A DNA stretch of 64,000 nucleotides from Gorsachius magnificus (Eukaryota; Chordata; Aves; Pelecaniformes; Ardeidae), in NCBI GenBank assembly GCA_034008185.1, contig CM067085.1, positions 57,580,602-57,644,601 of the forward strand, written 5' to 3'. Shown here piece after piece: positions 1 to 16,220 of this stretch. Numbering within the stretch: the first letter of the stretch is position 1; each line of letters starts with the position of its first letter. The translations under genes were made by a program, and so were the position numbers. The notes under the pieces are model-generated. The model ran no database searches. It was not told the DNA's origin and saw only the letters and a program-made list of their open reading frames with translations.

Positions 1-1151
1 TTCATTTTTGTTAAGTGGGTTTTCTCTCCTTCTGCCAGAGGATGGCAGTATTAATTAGGTTACTGCACCGTATAAAATTGCTTCAAAATGTCAGGTTCCA
101 TGCAAATCTGACATATTAACTTGGCAGAAATTAATTGGATGCTGGAGTACATACTCAGAAGCTTATCTGGTGAACTAGAATAGATAATATAATTGTGGAT
201 AATAAAATTAGCTAATGTCTTGCACGTACAGCAATGCTTATGATTTTACTCTACATGTTACAGCATCCAGCTTGGAGCTGAGCCATTAGCAGTCCTATTT
301 CTGTAGAGGTTTAATCTGGAAAAAGTTGGGGGATTGGGTTTTTTTAACTTGTTTTTGACCTTTTTGACCTTTCTTAATAAAAGGATAACTAGTTGCGGTT
401 AGGTGCAGCTGTTAGTAGACTTTTATTCATGAATGCTGCTGCATTTGCATGGAGTTGTGTTCCATTTCTTACCGTGGAAGTTGAATTTATCATACGTTTG
501 GACTTGTAGCTAAGCTTTGCCCTACTTACACATATGTGAATCCCTAGGGTGTGATGCCCCACCTCAGATGTGTAGAACATTGCTTTTAATCTGTATTTCT
601 TAAATATTCAAAGTAGCCTTGCAACAACAGTAGCTTTTTTGTGGGGATTGTGGATAGTAATCAAAAGAACTCCTACACAGGAGGATGTGATCAAGGTTTG
701 TAACTATCAGTGTTTTAACTACAACTGTGGTCAGATTTCTGGATACAGGTGATCTGGACCATCACTTCCAGCCCCAGTTCCCTGCTTATGATTGTTCCTG
801 GCTCCCCACCCCTTGGAGGCTACTGCCTGACCTAACAGCTAGCCACTGCTAGCGTAACATCTCTACGGCTTCCTGACCTATTTTTTCAAAATCCGAGTCA
901 ACTCCTCTCCCTTCCACCCAGCCTAAAAAAAAAACACAACCCAGAAACCCAAGTTGACAAAAAACTTTTACTAGAAAATTCTTGAAATAATCTGAATCAG
1001 ATTATATTCAACTGAGCCAGAACGCAGGAAGAATTAAAAAGGGCGATGGCAGGTGAGATGGGGCACTAACCATCTCCATCTAGGTCATTCAGAACACCAC
1101 ACCTGACTGCAGCCTGTAGTTTGTGTGACTGTATGCGTTTGCTCTCTCTAG
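1..1151 (+). other. LRRC40: LRRC40 intron, upstream part
   Basis: No exon of LRRC40 could be recognised in this stretch. It ends in a pyrimidine-rich acceptor (tttgctctctctag) directly before the first exon in the window. There is a short A/C-rich tract around 925..945. The preceding exon must end in phase 1 and is presumably left of the window. Confidence 0.6.
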
Positions 1152-6596
<5,445 letters not shown>

Positions 6597-6864
6597 AACA
6601 ATAGCCCACGTCCGTGGCAGACTTGGGAATCGAAGTATGAGCAACGCCTTATCCTCTCCGACCAAATGCCGCATGGTTTTACTGCCTCCCTCCTTCTTCC
6701 TCAGCTGCTTGATAACCTGCCCTGTGCCACACAGCAGAGATAGGAAACTCGTCGTAGTTTGCATGTTAAGAACGAACTCCCCTGTGCACTGTTTTCCCCC
6801 CCCCCAGGCTGCATGTTTCAAGAGTGCATTTTAAAATACCACACTATACGTTTACACTTTTTGT

Positions 6865-6870
6865 AATAAA
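6865..6870 (+). promoter_or_regulatory. LRRC40: Candidate poly(A) signal, LRRC40 (proximal)
   Basis: AATAAA about 270 bases after the LRRC40 stop codon, a normal distance for a short 3' UTR. Confidence 0.5.
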
Positions 6871-7192
6871 GGATGCCACTGAAAGCTGCCTTCAGTAATC
6901 ACGACAATGGCTTTTTTTCTACAATTAAGCTAATTTTTAAAAGAATTGTCAGCAGCAAAGCATTTGAGCAAAGGGCAGAAGTAGCCACTCTGCTGTTTTG
7001 TATGCCCGGTTTATAGTCTCCCGTAAGGTATTTATTCTCTCTTCACTGCCGCCTCAAAAAACTGGCTATGGGTCTGTATGAGATGAAATGCTCGAACCCT
7101 TAAACTGCGCAGGGATGATGAGGACGCGGTACGAGGCGTACGGCAGGCTGCGCGTGTGTCTCACAGGCTGATGGTGGTAGCTGCACTGAAAT

Positions 7193-7198
7193 AATAAA
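7193..7198 (+). promoter_or_regulatory. LRRC40: Candidate poly(A) signal, LRRC40 (distal)
   Basis: AATAAA followed within about 10 bases by a T/G-rich segment (tgtttcctgttgg), the usual downstream-element composition. It would give a 3' UTR of roughly 620 bases. Confidence 0.5.
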
Positions 7199-7220
7199 TG
7201 TTTCCTGTTGGACGTATGGT

Positions 7221-8220
7221 TTGAGTTTTTTAAAGCTAGAAAACTTAATTATAGCGTAGCCAGTAACATTTAGATACTTTTCATTTTTTACTCCGTTTGC
7301 TTCTTCCCCTCAGCCTCTGTGGGAAGGCTGCTGGGCTGATGTCAAATGGGTGCCCTTCCTAGGGTGTGTTGGCAAGGAAAAACACGTGCAATGAAAGCAT
7401 TTTCCTTTTCCCGCCTGCCCTTTCTGTAACACAGCAAACGTTAATGCGGTTCAAAGTGAAACTTTCCAGCTTTTGAATGGGTCCAGCATTAACATAAACC
7501 CCACCCTTACGGCTTCAGCGTTACCGAGCATCTTCCAGCACGCGGAGGAGGCGTGGGGTGCCTTACGCACAGCTGCACCGCGCCCTGACCGCCCTCGGAG
7601 GGGGACCAGAACCGGCCAGGGGGGCTGGAGGCACCCGAGACCTGGTGCCTGGCATTAACCTGTGCTGGGAAGAGGGGCTGGGGGCAGCGGGAGGAGAACG
7701 GAAGGGGCAAGGCATTTGCTGTTAAAAAGATGCGATGGTGTCTTTGGGCAGGGGGACCAAGGGCTCGTTTGAGCGTGAGCAAGGCAAGAGCCATGCTGTG
7801 GGGGCTTGGGTGATGGCGCTGCTGCTGCTCTCACCCCCTGCACCCTCTCCTTTGCTTCCCCATCTCCCATGAGGCGTTTGTACCCAAAAAACGGCAAAGG
7901 CTAGGCCTCCCTTCGCAGGCCTGTGTCCCTCCGGGTCCGTCTCCGGTGTCTCACTGGTAGCTACGGCTGAACAAGGGGGGGCTTACTCACTTCTCAAGTC
8001 AAGTCTCTTCCTGACGTATCTGGTAATTAAAAGGAGTCTTTTCCTCTGCTCTGTTTGCTGGGCGATGCCACGACACTTGCTGGAGCCGTAAATGCCCAAT
8101 GGGGAGGGGGCGTGGTTACCAGACCGCGGGGGCAACGACCATCTCCCTTCCCATAACTTGCAGAACAGCAGGGGTTTTTTTTGAAAGCTTGGAGCCTTTC
8201 CAATAGTAAAAGAGGACAAA
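7221..8220. other. GC-rich spacer between convergent genes
   Basis: Locally GC-rich compared with the flanks, especially 7530..7960. Overlapping open frames on both strands (for example 7473..7658 and 7507..7794) are explained by the base composition, and none looks like a known protein. No repeat family recognised. Confidence 0.5.
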
Positions 8221-8244
8221 AGTTAATTACAATAAGGTGACATT

Positions 8245-8250
8245 TTTATT
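8245..8250 (-). promoter_or_regulatory. LRRC7: Candidate distal poly(A) signal for LRRC7
   Basis: AATAAA on the - strand at the far edge of the AT-rich block. If used it would give a 3' UTR of about 7.9 kb. Confidence 0.25.
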
Positions 8251-8384
8251 ATTTATACAATAAAGAGACTTTTTAATGTTATTCAAAACACTTTTCTTAA
8301 ATACTGAAAAAGTTGGGTACACCAAAGCCGAAAAATGGCTCTGCTATACACTGCACAGCATTGTTTTAGTCCCTGTATTTGTTT

Positions 8385-8392
8385 TATGTACA
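8385..8392 (-). promoter_or_regulatory. LRRC7: Pumilio-type octamer TGTACATA
   Basis: Exact match to the TGTANATA Pumilio/FBF recognition consensus on the LRRC7 strand. Only meaningful if this region is transcribed as 3' UTR. Confidence 0.3.
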
Positions 8393-8667
8393 GAAGCATC
8401 TGCAAAATGCATTCTAAACACAATATGCACCTTACGGATAAGTGTCATACATGAAATAAAACTGGAAGGATACAACCTGCATGTGCAAATGAACCAACGA
8501 TATAATTGATTGCACTGAATCAATAGATTTAAAATAGAATTTTGAAGTACCTTTTTGCACGTAAAATGAAGCAGCTTTCAAGTTCAGTAAGTCTTTATAC
8601 TGCAAAAAACATTAAGTACATTCACAATCTATGTTAATAAAGTAGTAAATATTTCCTCATTCAGCTT

Positions 8668-8675
8668 TATTTACA
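8668..8675 (-). promoter_or_regulatory. LRRC7: Pumilio-type octamer TGTAAATA
   Basis: Exact TGTANATA match on the - strand, overlapping a reverse-strand AATAAA hexamer at 8666..8671. Confidence 0.3.
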
Positions 8676-9161
8676 TGAATACTGTAATTAAACTGAAAAG
8701 TACAGTTAGTCATTTGTAATATAGCAATCTTTTAACACATACAAAAATGACCATTTTCTGTATATAATTTAAGCTCAAAATCACAATTATCTCAAAATAT
8801 TAATTACAATACAGCCATCTCCATCATAATTAAACATGTCTTTTATAAAATGGTAAAATTTTTAATAAAGTAAGCTGTTGGTTCTGAACTGGATACAGTA
8901 CTCACGAGTAGAAAACTGAACCGATGGGAGCATTTGTTCTGCCCGGGGGTGGGGGCAAAGCCACACGTGCAAGCAAAGAGACAGAGAAGGCCCCAATTGA
9001 CAGAGATGAAGCCTCTTGTGCTGCAGGGCGGTGGCTGGGTTGGCGGTGCTGCAGAAAACGCCTTACAAGGGCCGTGGAAATTCTTACGCAATGCAATGAT
9101 GTCATTCACTTCCAGAATATTTGCTGGACTTGTCCAGGAAGAGGATTGGCAAAAGGCTTTG

Positions 9162-9162
<1 letters not shown>

Positions 9163-9195
<33 letters not shown>
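9163..9195 (+). repeat. Poly(T) tract, 33 bases
   Basis: An uninterrupted run of 33 T on the + strand (poly(A) on the - strand). No retrotransposon body was recognised next to it. It could be a poly(A) tail of a - strand insertion or a simple homopolymer. Confidence 0.9.
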
Positions 9196-9198
<3 letters not shown>

Positions 9199-11372
9199 GA
9201 AACTGTTTAAACTCTACGATTCGCAAACACTGTCTTTTGAAATTCGCTTTTCCGTGAAGGTTGACGCTAGCCGCCCCGCGCGGGCGTCCTTGCCTGGCCT
9301 CTGGGTGCCACTGCTGTGCCGCACACGTGGCTTGATGCCCGCCATCACACATACCCAAACCGAAGGGTGTTCAAAACAAAACCAAACCACCAATTAATTC
9401 ATATCCTATCCAAACTACTGGCCTGAAAGTTGTATCGTTACGTTGTATTCCCCTCACACGGGCAAGACTAAGTGAAATAAAGCCTTACATCTGATTGCCT
9501 GGGGATGAAAGGGTCCATCTTTGCAAGCTTGCTTAAAAATTAAACTTTTGAAGGCATAAGACAGGGGTGGGGAAGAGCGCTGAGGCAGGATGGGGAGCTG
9601 GTATGCGCTAGCCCATGAATAAGGAGCTCAAACTTCAGATAAAATTTTATTCTCATTTTTGGAAATTCTAAATGTAGACTCCTGCCAGATAAAAACACTG
9701 CCAAGGTAGGTGGCAAATCCACGGCCTGTGACAGAGGCTTATCGCCGCCTATGCCTGTTCATGACTTTCTGGGAAACGGATACTTGCGTCAAATCCTCTT
9801 TCTCTTTTGCAGGGCTTGTCTGGCCGTGTGGGAGGGGTGTAGCACTGCGGTGAAAGGCAGAACCCCGCACGCTCGTGAGCTTAGCTTCCGCTGAAGAGCC
9901 TGGGCAGGCCCCCAATACCTATTAGCCGTTGGGTCCCCGGGAATAAACACCCCTGGGCTGTCTCTTGAGACAACATCCTGCATGTGAGCAGACTGAAACG
10001 TATGGATTTTTCATTTAATACTGTCTTTGCATTTACTGTTGCATATATCTCTATCAGATATATACATATATACACAGATATCTATAAATAAGCATTTTTT
10101 TTTTTTGATTGCATAAGGTAATTAAATGCTATATTACAAGCCAGAAAGGTTTAACCAAGGAACGTCTTCACATTCAACGTGCTTACTAGCAACAGCAAGC
10201 CCATCTCCTGAACGTCTCATACTCTAATTTTTAGTTGGCTTTTTTGGCTCGTGAAGCTTAGTGGTGTCCTACACCACCAGTGATTTCACTTCCCGGGTGT
10301 TCCTATATGAGCTGAAAACACGGCTGTTACAGCAACGTTTCCAAGGTCTTTTCACTCCTGTTCAGAATCAGGCCACCCTAGGAAAGCCTCAGCAGTCTTT
10401 CGGGCTGGGTGTTCCCCCTGAGTCCCTGGGAGCGGTTGCGTTTGCTCTCCCGTGGATGCACTGCACCCAGCGCTGGGCGCTTACCCCCGGGCCCAGCTCT
10501 CGGCCGTCGCTCACCCCCCCCCCAGCTCTGTCCTGCCCGGGCAGGGCCCTCCCTGGCTGGCACGGCCAGTCCCCACCTCAGGAGCTAGCGTAGTGCCATG
10601 AAACATGGGTGCAGGCATGGACATGTTACAAAATACCTTGGAAAACATCAGAAGAGATTTGAAGACGTTAAATGATCGCTATTATGAACATCCACCTTCT
10701 CAGTATCATCATTTATCAACACCCAGATAAAAACTATAAACTGTGAATGGGAAAATGGGTGAATAAGATTAAGACTGGAGAGTCCTGCAGGCTTCCTGGG
10801 GTCTGGTCTTAACTTTTTTCTCCAAAAGAGAAAAGCATTTTGGAAGCAGCTTTTTTTCCTTTTTTTTTTGTCTTCCTCCCCTTTCTTTTTTCCCCTGAAG
10901 AGCTGCTTTGTAACAAGACTGCAGAAAAGCAAATGAGTTCCTACAGGCCTGGCCACTGGGTTTTCGGCACACCATGTACTCGGTGGAGGAGGCCCCACAG
11001 CTGGTTACGGAGTATGAGGGGTAGTGCAGGAATGGGAGCTCTGGCACTGACTGCTGAGCTCCTTAAAACTTGTGGCAAAATGAGGATAAGGGAATTACAT
11101 TGCAGGCCTTCTTTTTTTTAATCTAGCCCTTCCCTGAGGATCGTTAGTTAAGCGCTTATTGCATGGAAATACCTAAAAAAGCCGAATTGCGTGTTCCTAT
11201 GGCCAGGAGAACGCACGTGCTGCAGCAAACGTGGTGGGGGAGAGCGGCTGGGCGGGCGCAGGACTTCCCCTCGGTATTTCTAACACATCCTGTTTCAGTC
11301 AGTATGGAAATGCCCATTAGCAGCAGCTTTAGAAAGAGACTGAGACCAAGTGCTTGTATAGTCAGTGTGGGA

Positions 11373-11980
11373 GAATCACAGAACCATAGAATCGTTTAGG
11401 TTGGAAAAGACCTTTAAGATCATCAAGTCCAACCATTAACATAACCCTGCCATCCCACCACTAAACCATGTCCCTAAGCACCTTGTTTACCCATCTTTTA
11501 AATACCTCCAGGGATGAGGACTCGACCACCTCCCTGGGCAGTCCATTCCAGAGCCTGACAACCCTTTCTGTGAAGAAATTTTTCCTAATGTCCAACCTAA
11601 ATCTGCCTTGGCGCAACTTCATACCATTTACACTTGTCCTATCGCCCATTAGCAGGGAGAAGAGGCCAACCCCCACCTCGCTACCGCCTCCTGTCAGGGA
11701 GTTGTAGAGGGCGATAAGGTCTCCTCTCAGCCTCCTCTTCTCCAGGCTAAACAGCCCCAGTTCCCTCAGCCACTCCTCACAAGACGTGTGCTCCAGACCC
11801 CTCACCAGCTTTGTGGCTCTCCTCTGGACATGCTCCAGCAACACAAGGTCTTTCCTGTAGTGAGGGGCCCAAAACCAAACACAGTATTTGAGGTGCAGCC
11901 TCACCAGCACCGAGTACAGGGGCACGATCACTTCCGTACTCCTGCTGGCCACACTATTCCTGATACAAGCCAGGTGTATT
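11373..11980 (-). mobile_element. CR1 LINE fragment, 3' end, reverse orientation
   Basis: Starts with the reverse complement of the CR1 3' terminus (cacagaaccatagaatcgtt followed by taggttggaaaagacc). Reading the - strand gives the C-terminal part of the CR1 ORF2 protein, including [24 protein letters not shown] and [20 protein letters not shown] blocks and [20 protein letters not shown]. The frame is largely open from 12054 down to 11461. It is a 5'-truncated copy, as is usual for CR1. The left boundary follows the 3' terminus; the right boundary is approximate. Confidence 0.93.
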
Positions 11981-12130
11981 TGGGGGTGCTGAATAGCTGA
12001 AAGAGAGGGAACCTTCTGCATTCTGAGACTGTGCTGGCCTGGGTCAAAATTCATTCACACACATGAAAGTGAACCCACAAGTGGAATTCACCTCAGTGCA
12101 AACTGTCACCTGTCTCCAGGTGACTTACCA

Positions 12131-12232
12131 CAGAATCATAGAATGTTTTGGGTTGGAAGGGACCTTTAGAGGTCATCTAGTCCAACTCCCCTGCAGTGAG
12201 CAGGGACACTGCTAACTAGATGAGGTTGCTCA
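12131..12232 (-). mobile_element. Short CR1 3'-end fragment, reverse orientation
   Basis: The segment opens with cagaatcatagaatgttttg and continues with ggttggaagggacctttag, the reverse complement of a CR1 3' end of a different subfamily from the copy 150 bases to its left. Only about 100 bases are preserved. Confidence 0.88.
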
Positions 12233-15200
12233 TATTTAGTAAAAAAAAAACAAACCATACTTATGTGCAAGGCATGCACATTACCTGGTACCCAACCTGC
12301 AAACGGGGTTGGACGTGACTGTGTCTGTGAGGTTACAGGAGACCTTCCAGGAGAGACAAAAGGTGCAAGTTATTTTGAAGGACTAATGTAAAAATCCTAA
12401 GTAGTCCCATTAAGGTAATTTTAATTGCTCATAATACTAGCGCTAGCTAAACATTGTTTCAGCCAATTTCAGTAAAAATGATGCCAAAAAGAAAATATTT
12501 GTTATTTTTTGGGCAGTGGGGGTTGATGTTAAAGCTTTGCTACTCTGTGTTTCGGCTGGGAGTCCAAACTCCCCCCCGCCAAATCCATTTCTAGGGTTGG
12601 TGGGAGTTTTAGCTACGTTAAGGACTTAAATATGACATTCCACTGCGCTAACTTGATTTTGTTATAATTTCCTTTTCGTTATAACCCATTAATGAAAGCA
12701 CTCAGCAATCTTGAAATACAGTTCTGCACACAGACCTGACTGATGATGCCACTCTGCTTTAGATCTAATAAATTCAGCATGCAGAAAAACAACCGAGCAC
12801 AAAATACGGTGTATTAACAAGCACTAAAGCTCACTTGCTTTTTTTCAGTTTCCCAGTTTCCACCTGTGAGTTGTTACCTTGGCTCTAGGTCCTAAGGCAG
12901 AGCCCCCCTCATCCTTCCTGTACCTGCAACTCCCTACCACATTTTTGGTGCTACGTACACACTATGTATATTTAATGCTGCCACACGTCTCAGGAGTCTG
13001 TCCTGTCATTTTGCTTGCGGGGGGCGGATGGGTGCATCGTGTTCTGTACGATGACATCAGACAGCGTTACAGCATGACTCAAAACTGCCGTAGTCATTTA
13101 CTCCATTTTCCTGCCCGCAGCAAGAGTCACAGGAAGGACTTCTGGGCTGGGGAGCTGTGCCGTCACAAAATGCCTACGGGGTGTGTAGCAACAGAGGTAC
13201 TGGGATACGCTGCATTGCTGTGGGGGTGCGCGTGTGGCCACATTCAGAAGGACGATTTTCTGCATGAAAAGACAAAGGCAGCTCCACAGAGGAATTCAGG
13301 TGCATAAACGCCTCTTAAGGGACCTAATTCCTATTCAACATAATTCACTAAAAGCTACGTAGGTGTCTACAATTTTCTGAACATGATGTTGAATAAACCC
13401 TTATTTCTTTTTTTAAAGGGCAATGAGGAGTTAAGAATGGAAATTTTGGCCTCTGAAATGCCATGAATGTAAGAAAAGTTTTAGACGGGCTCTGCCAGAG
13501 CCTGTGTGATTTGATGGTACAGTACGAAATTACATCGTTGTGATGGAAAACTGAAAGCTGAAAAAATTGAGGAAATAAAGATCCAAACCCAAAGCATGCG
13601 AGTTCAGCAAGCTTTTTCAGCTTGTGGTATCAAGAAGATTTTAATTTACTGAAAAGTATTAATTATTTGACTTTATGTTCTGAATATCATAAAAACATTT
13701 ATTCAAACTGTGAATTTTGGGATAAGCATTAGCTATGGCTCACTATGGCATCTGGTGGCGTGTGGCCACTCCAGCGGTACAGAAGCTCTTCCAGTAAGAA
13801 AGCTTGCATGGATAAAGGAAAATGCATGTGATGTGGGAACCTGCTCAGCCAGCTTGGAATTCATGTTTCATTAATATTTATACTAGTAAACTTAATTCTT
13901 CCTGTTGATTGAGGAGAAAAAGGGAGATGCAAACAATCAGAGAACAGGGAACTTCCATGCCAATGTAGAAGTGTCACTTCCCAAATGATTGCTAAAGAAA
14001 TCCCTCAGCGCAGCCGAGCCCGGGGCTGCAGCTCTGCACTGACCCAGCGCACTGGCTTCAGTGCCACGGCCCGGCCGGACTCTGCTCCTCAACAGAAAAA
14101 AAAGTCCAAACAATTAAAAAGCTGGTGCTTCATAGTTACATGAGGGGATAGTTTCTACTCTACTAACTGATTTGTAATTGAATTTTTATGTACGGGGGTA
14201 CTTTCTCTCTCCTTTCCTACATGCACAGGCGGTCTGCATAATGTCACCCTCTCCCAACACCCGAACCCAAAGCGATTGCAAGGCATTTAGTCACCTCAGC
14301 AGATTTCTCTTCCATGATTTTGTCCAGTTTGCCTCCAGCCTGGCATAAGCACCTCGCACACCAAACTGCCTGTGCAGGAGCTCTGGGCACTGGTGTGTTT
14401 TGGTGATGCCAGGGACTCAGCGGCTAACAGGAATGCTGACAGCACCTTTGGCAGCTCAGGCCTGCCGCTTACTGTACGCAGGGCTGCAGCAGAACTCCAC
14501 AGGGTGTATTTATACCTCTGTGGGAGGAAAACTAGGTCTGTGTAGCAGATGGGGCTTTATACATAACGGCAGTATCGTCTTTTGAAGTTTAGTTTAATTT
14601 GAAGTATAACTACCTCGGTCAGTGTGCACCTGATGGGAAGAGAAGAAAGATTTAAGACTTTCTAGAGGCTCTTGCAAGCAGAAAAGTAAAATGTTCCTGT
14701 TTGTGCCCACGTGCTACAGCTATACTCCTCTGACTTGGATTTTTCAGGCTGTTGCTAATCCCAGCTGGAAAAGGTGCGAGTGAGCCTGGCCCTCCCAGAG
14801 CAGGTTCCGGCTCTCCCTGCAGTTCATTGCCATCCGTGCCATTCAGGTCAATGGAAACTGGATCCCCTGAAAAAAACCTCGTGGGAGGTTTTCTTATGTT
14901 TTTCCATCTTTCTGTTAGTTATAAACATGATGGACACCTGAACTGCTGAACCAACAGCAGTTTGCCAAGTTCTGTGCTGTCAGTATTCTCAGCTGGGGAC
15001 AGCACCAGGACTTTTACCCTAAAGGTTTTCAAACTGCGTACCTCAGTGGGAAAGCTTTTCCCAGGCTCGCTCAGTGTCGTTCGCTGCTCCCCCCGCGATG
15101 CATTGTACCTTAGATTAAATCTGCTCCCATTCATTTCGAAGAAATTATTACTCAAATAAGGGATTGTTTAAAGGTTAAAGCCTCACTGATGGTGAATATA

Positions 15201-15499
15201 GAGAGCAGGGGCCAGCACAGCCTGGACCAGAGGAAAAATACAGAACAATGTAAGACTGGGGGGAACGGGGGTGTAAGTAAAGGGCCTATAATCTTAAATT
15301 AAGAAATTAAATAATAAGATTAGCAGCAACAGAAGAAGTTTTACTGCCACCCATCACAACCTTCTTCCATACCTGTCTAAAGTCACTGTTCGTCCATTTA
15401 GTGTGTTCACATGGAAACAACTAAAAGTGTCAAACAAAAGGAAGTTAACCAATTTTCATGTAGGTTACTTATATCTAGGTCCCAGAGTTGACAGTATAA

Positions 15500-15505
15500 T
15501 TTATT
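15500..15505 (-). promoter_or_regulatory. LRRC7: Candidate proximal poly(A) signal for LRRC7
   Basis: AATAAA on the - strand about 610 bases after the LRRC7 stop. It could produce a short 3' UTR isoform. Confidence 0.3.
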
Positions 15506-15569
15506 AAGTATCTCACCCTGTATAGTGACATTTTTACTAATTAATATGGAGCCAGCTATACACACTGCA

Positions 15570-15577
15570 TATGTACA
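15570..15577 (-). promoter_or_regulatory. LRRC7: Pumilio-type octamer TGTACATA near LRRC7 stop
   Basis: Exact TGTANATA match on the - strand about 540 bases downstream of the stop, upstream of the candidate proximal poly(A) signal and so probably inside any LRRC7 3' UTR. Confidence 0.35.
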
Positions 15578-16112
15578 GGTATTTTCATAAGGCATATAAT
15601 ATCTTTGCATTGAAAATAAATGAACATTATTAAATTTAATTTAATATATACTTTCTTTGAGGTGTTTATGAAAATATTTTTTTCTCTATATTTTCGTATG
15701 TGACATGATAGAAATATTTCATGGGAAGTACAGGTTAATATATTTTATCTTTATAAAGGCATATACAACTTTGAGGCAGTGTTTCTGATGGACAGCAGAA
15801 TTCCTAAAGAATTTGTATGTGCTTCTGTGTTTTGAAATCATATGAAATTGACTTTAAGTAGTAACTTGATTAAAAAAACGCACCAATGCACAGCCAGAGG
15901 CTGACAATTAAAACTAATACATAGCCACATGAACAATATATTTATATAGTTAATATATTTTTTCAAGATGATTGGTACTAACATATAGTATTATACATTT
16001 GGCACTACTGTTTGCCATTGGTCCAGCAATTGGCAAAAAAATTGTTTCCTATGTATAAATCTGTTTGAACATTAGATCTGGCTAGACATATTTACTATTT
16101 ATAAAAAAATAT

Positions 16113-16220
16113 TTAGACAGTAAGCTCACGTTGAATAACTAGGTCTACTGTATTCTGGAAACTCTTCAGTAGTAATACAGCTTTCTCATGTTCCATATGT
16201 ACAAAACTGTGTCCATTTGC
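16113..16220 (-). CDS. LRRC7: LRRC7 terminal coding exon: PDZ C-terminal half and stop
   Basis: Acceptor gttgcag|GCA; stop TAA at 16113..16115. It encodes [20 protein letters not shown], then [15 protein letters not shown]: the PDZ helix B ([10 protein letters not shown]) and last strand (NTVDLVIQ). 108 nt, phase 0 start. Confidence 0.96.
   Translation of the reverse strand, partial: ANGHSFVHMEHEKAVLLLKSFQNTVDLVIQRELTV

Larger units (their letters stand above)
6597..7220 (+). other. LRRC40: LRRC40 3' UTR (putative extent)
   Basis: Sequence following the LRRC40 stop. It contains a C-rich tract near 6796 and two AATAAA hexamers on the + strand. The end is inferred from the second signal and is not proven. 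Confidence 0.55.
8221..16112 (-). other. LRRC7: Possible long LRRC7 3' UTR / 3' flank
   Basis: Sequence downstream of the LRRC7 stop on the - strand. The parts next to the stop (about 15400..16112) and at the far end (8221..8880) are AT-rich and have 3'-UTR-like composition when read on the - strand. They contain reverse-strand AATAAA hexamers at 15500..15505, 8666..8671 and 8245..8250, and Pumilio-type TGTANATA octamers. The middle holds CR1 fragments (11373..11980 and 12131..12232), a poly(T) tract and GC-rich patches, so continuity of one UTR across all of it is inference only. Long 3' UTRs are common in neuronal genes. Open frames such as 12879..13307 (+) have no recognisable similarity. 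Confidence 0.35.

Noticed and set aside
12879..13307. 142-codon + strand open frame
   Set aside because: No similarity recognised and no flanking exon structure; lies in the possible LRRC7 3' region on the opposite strand.
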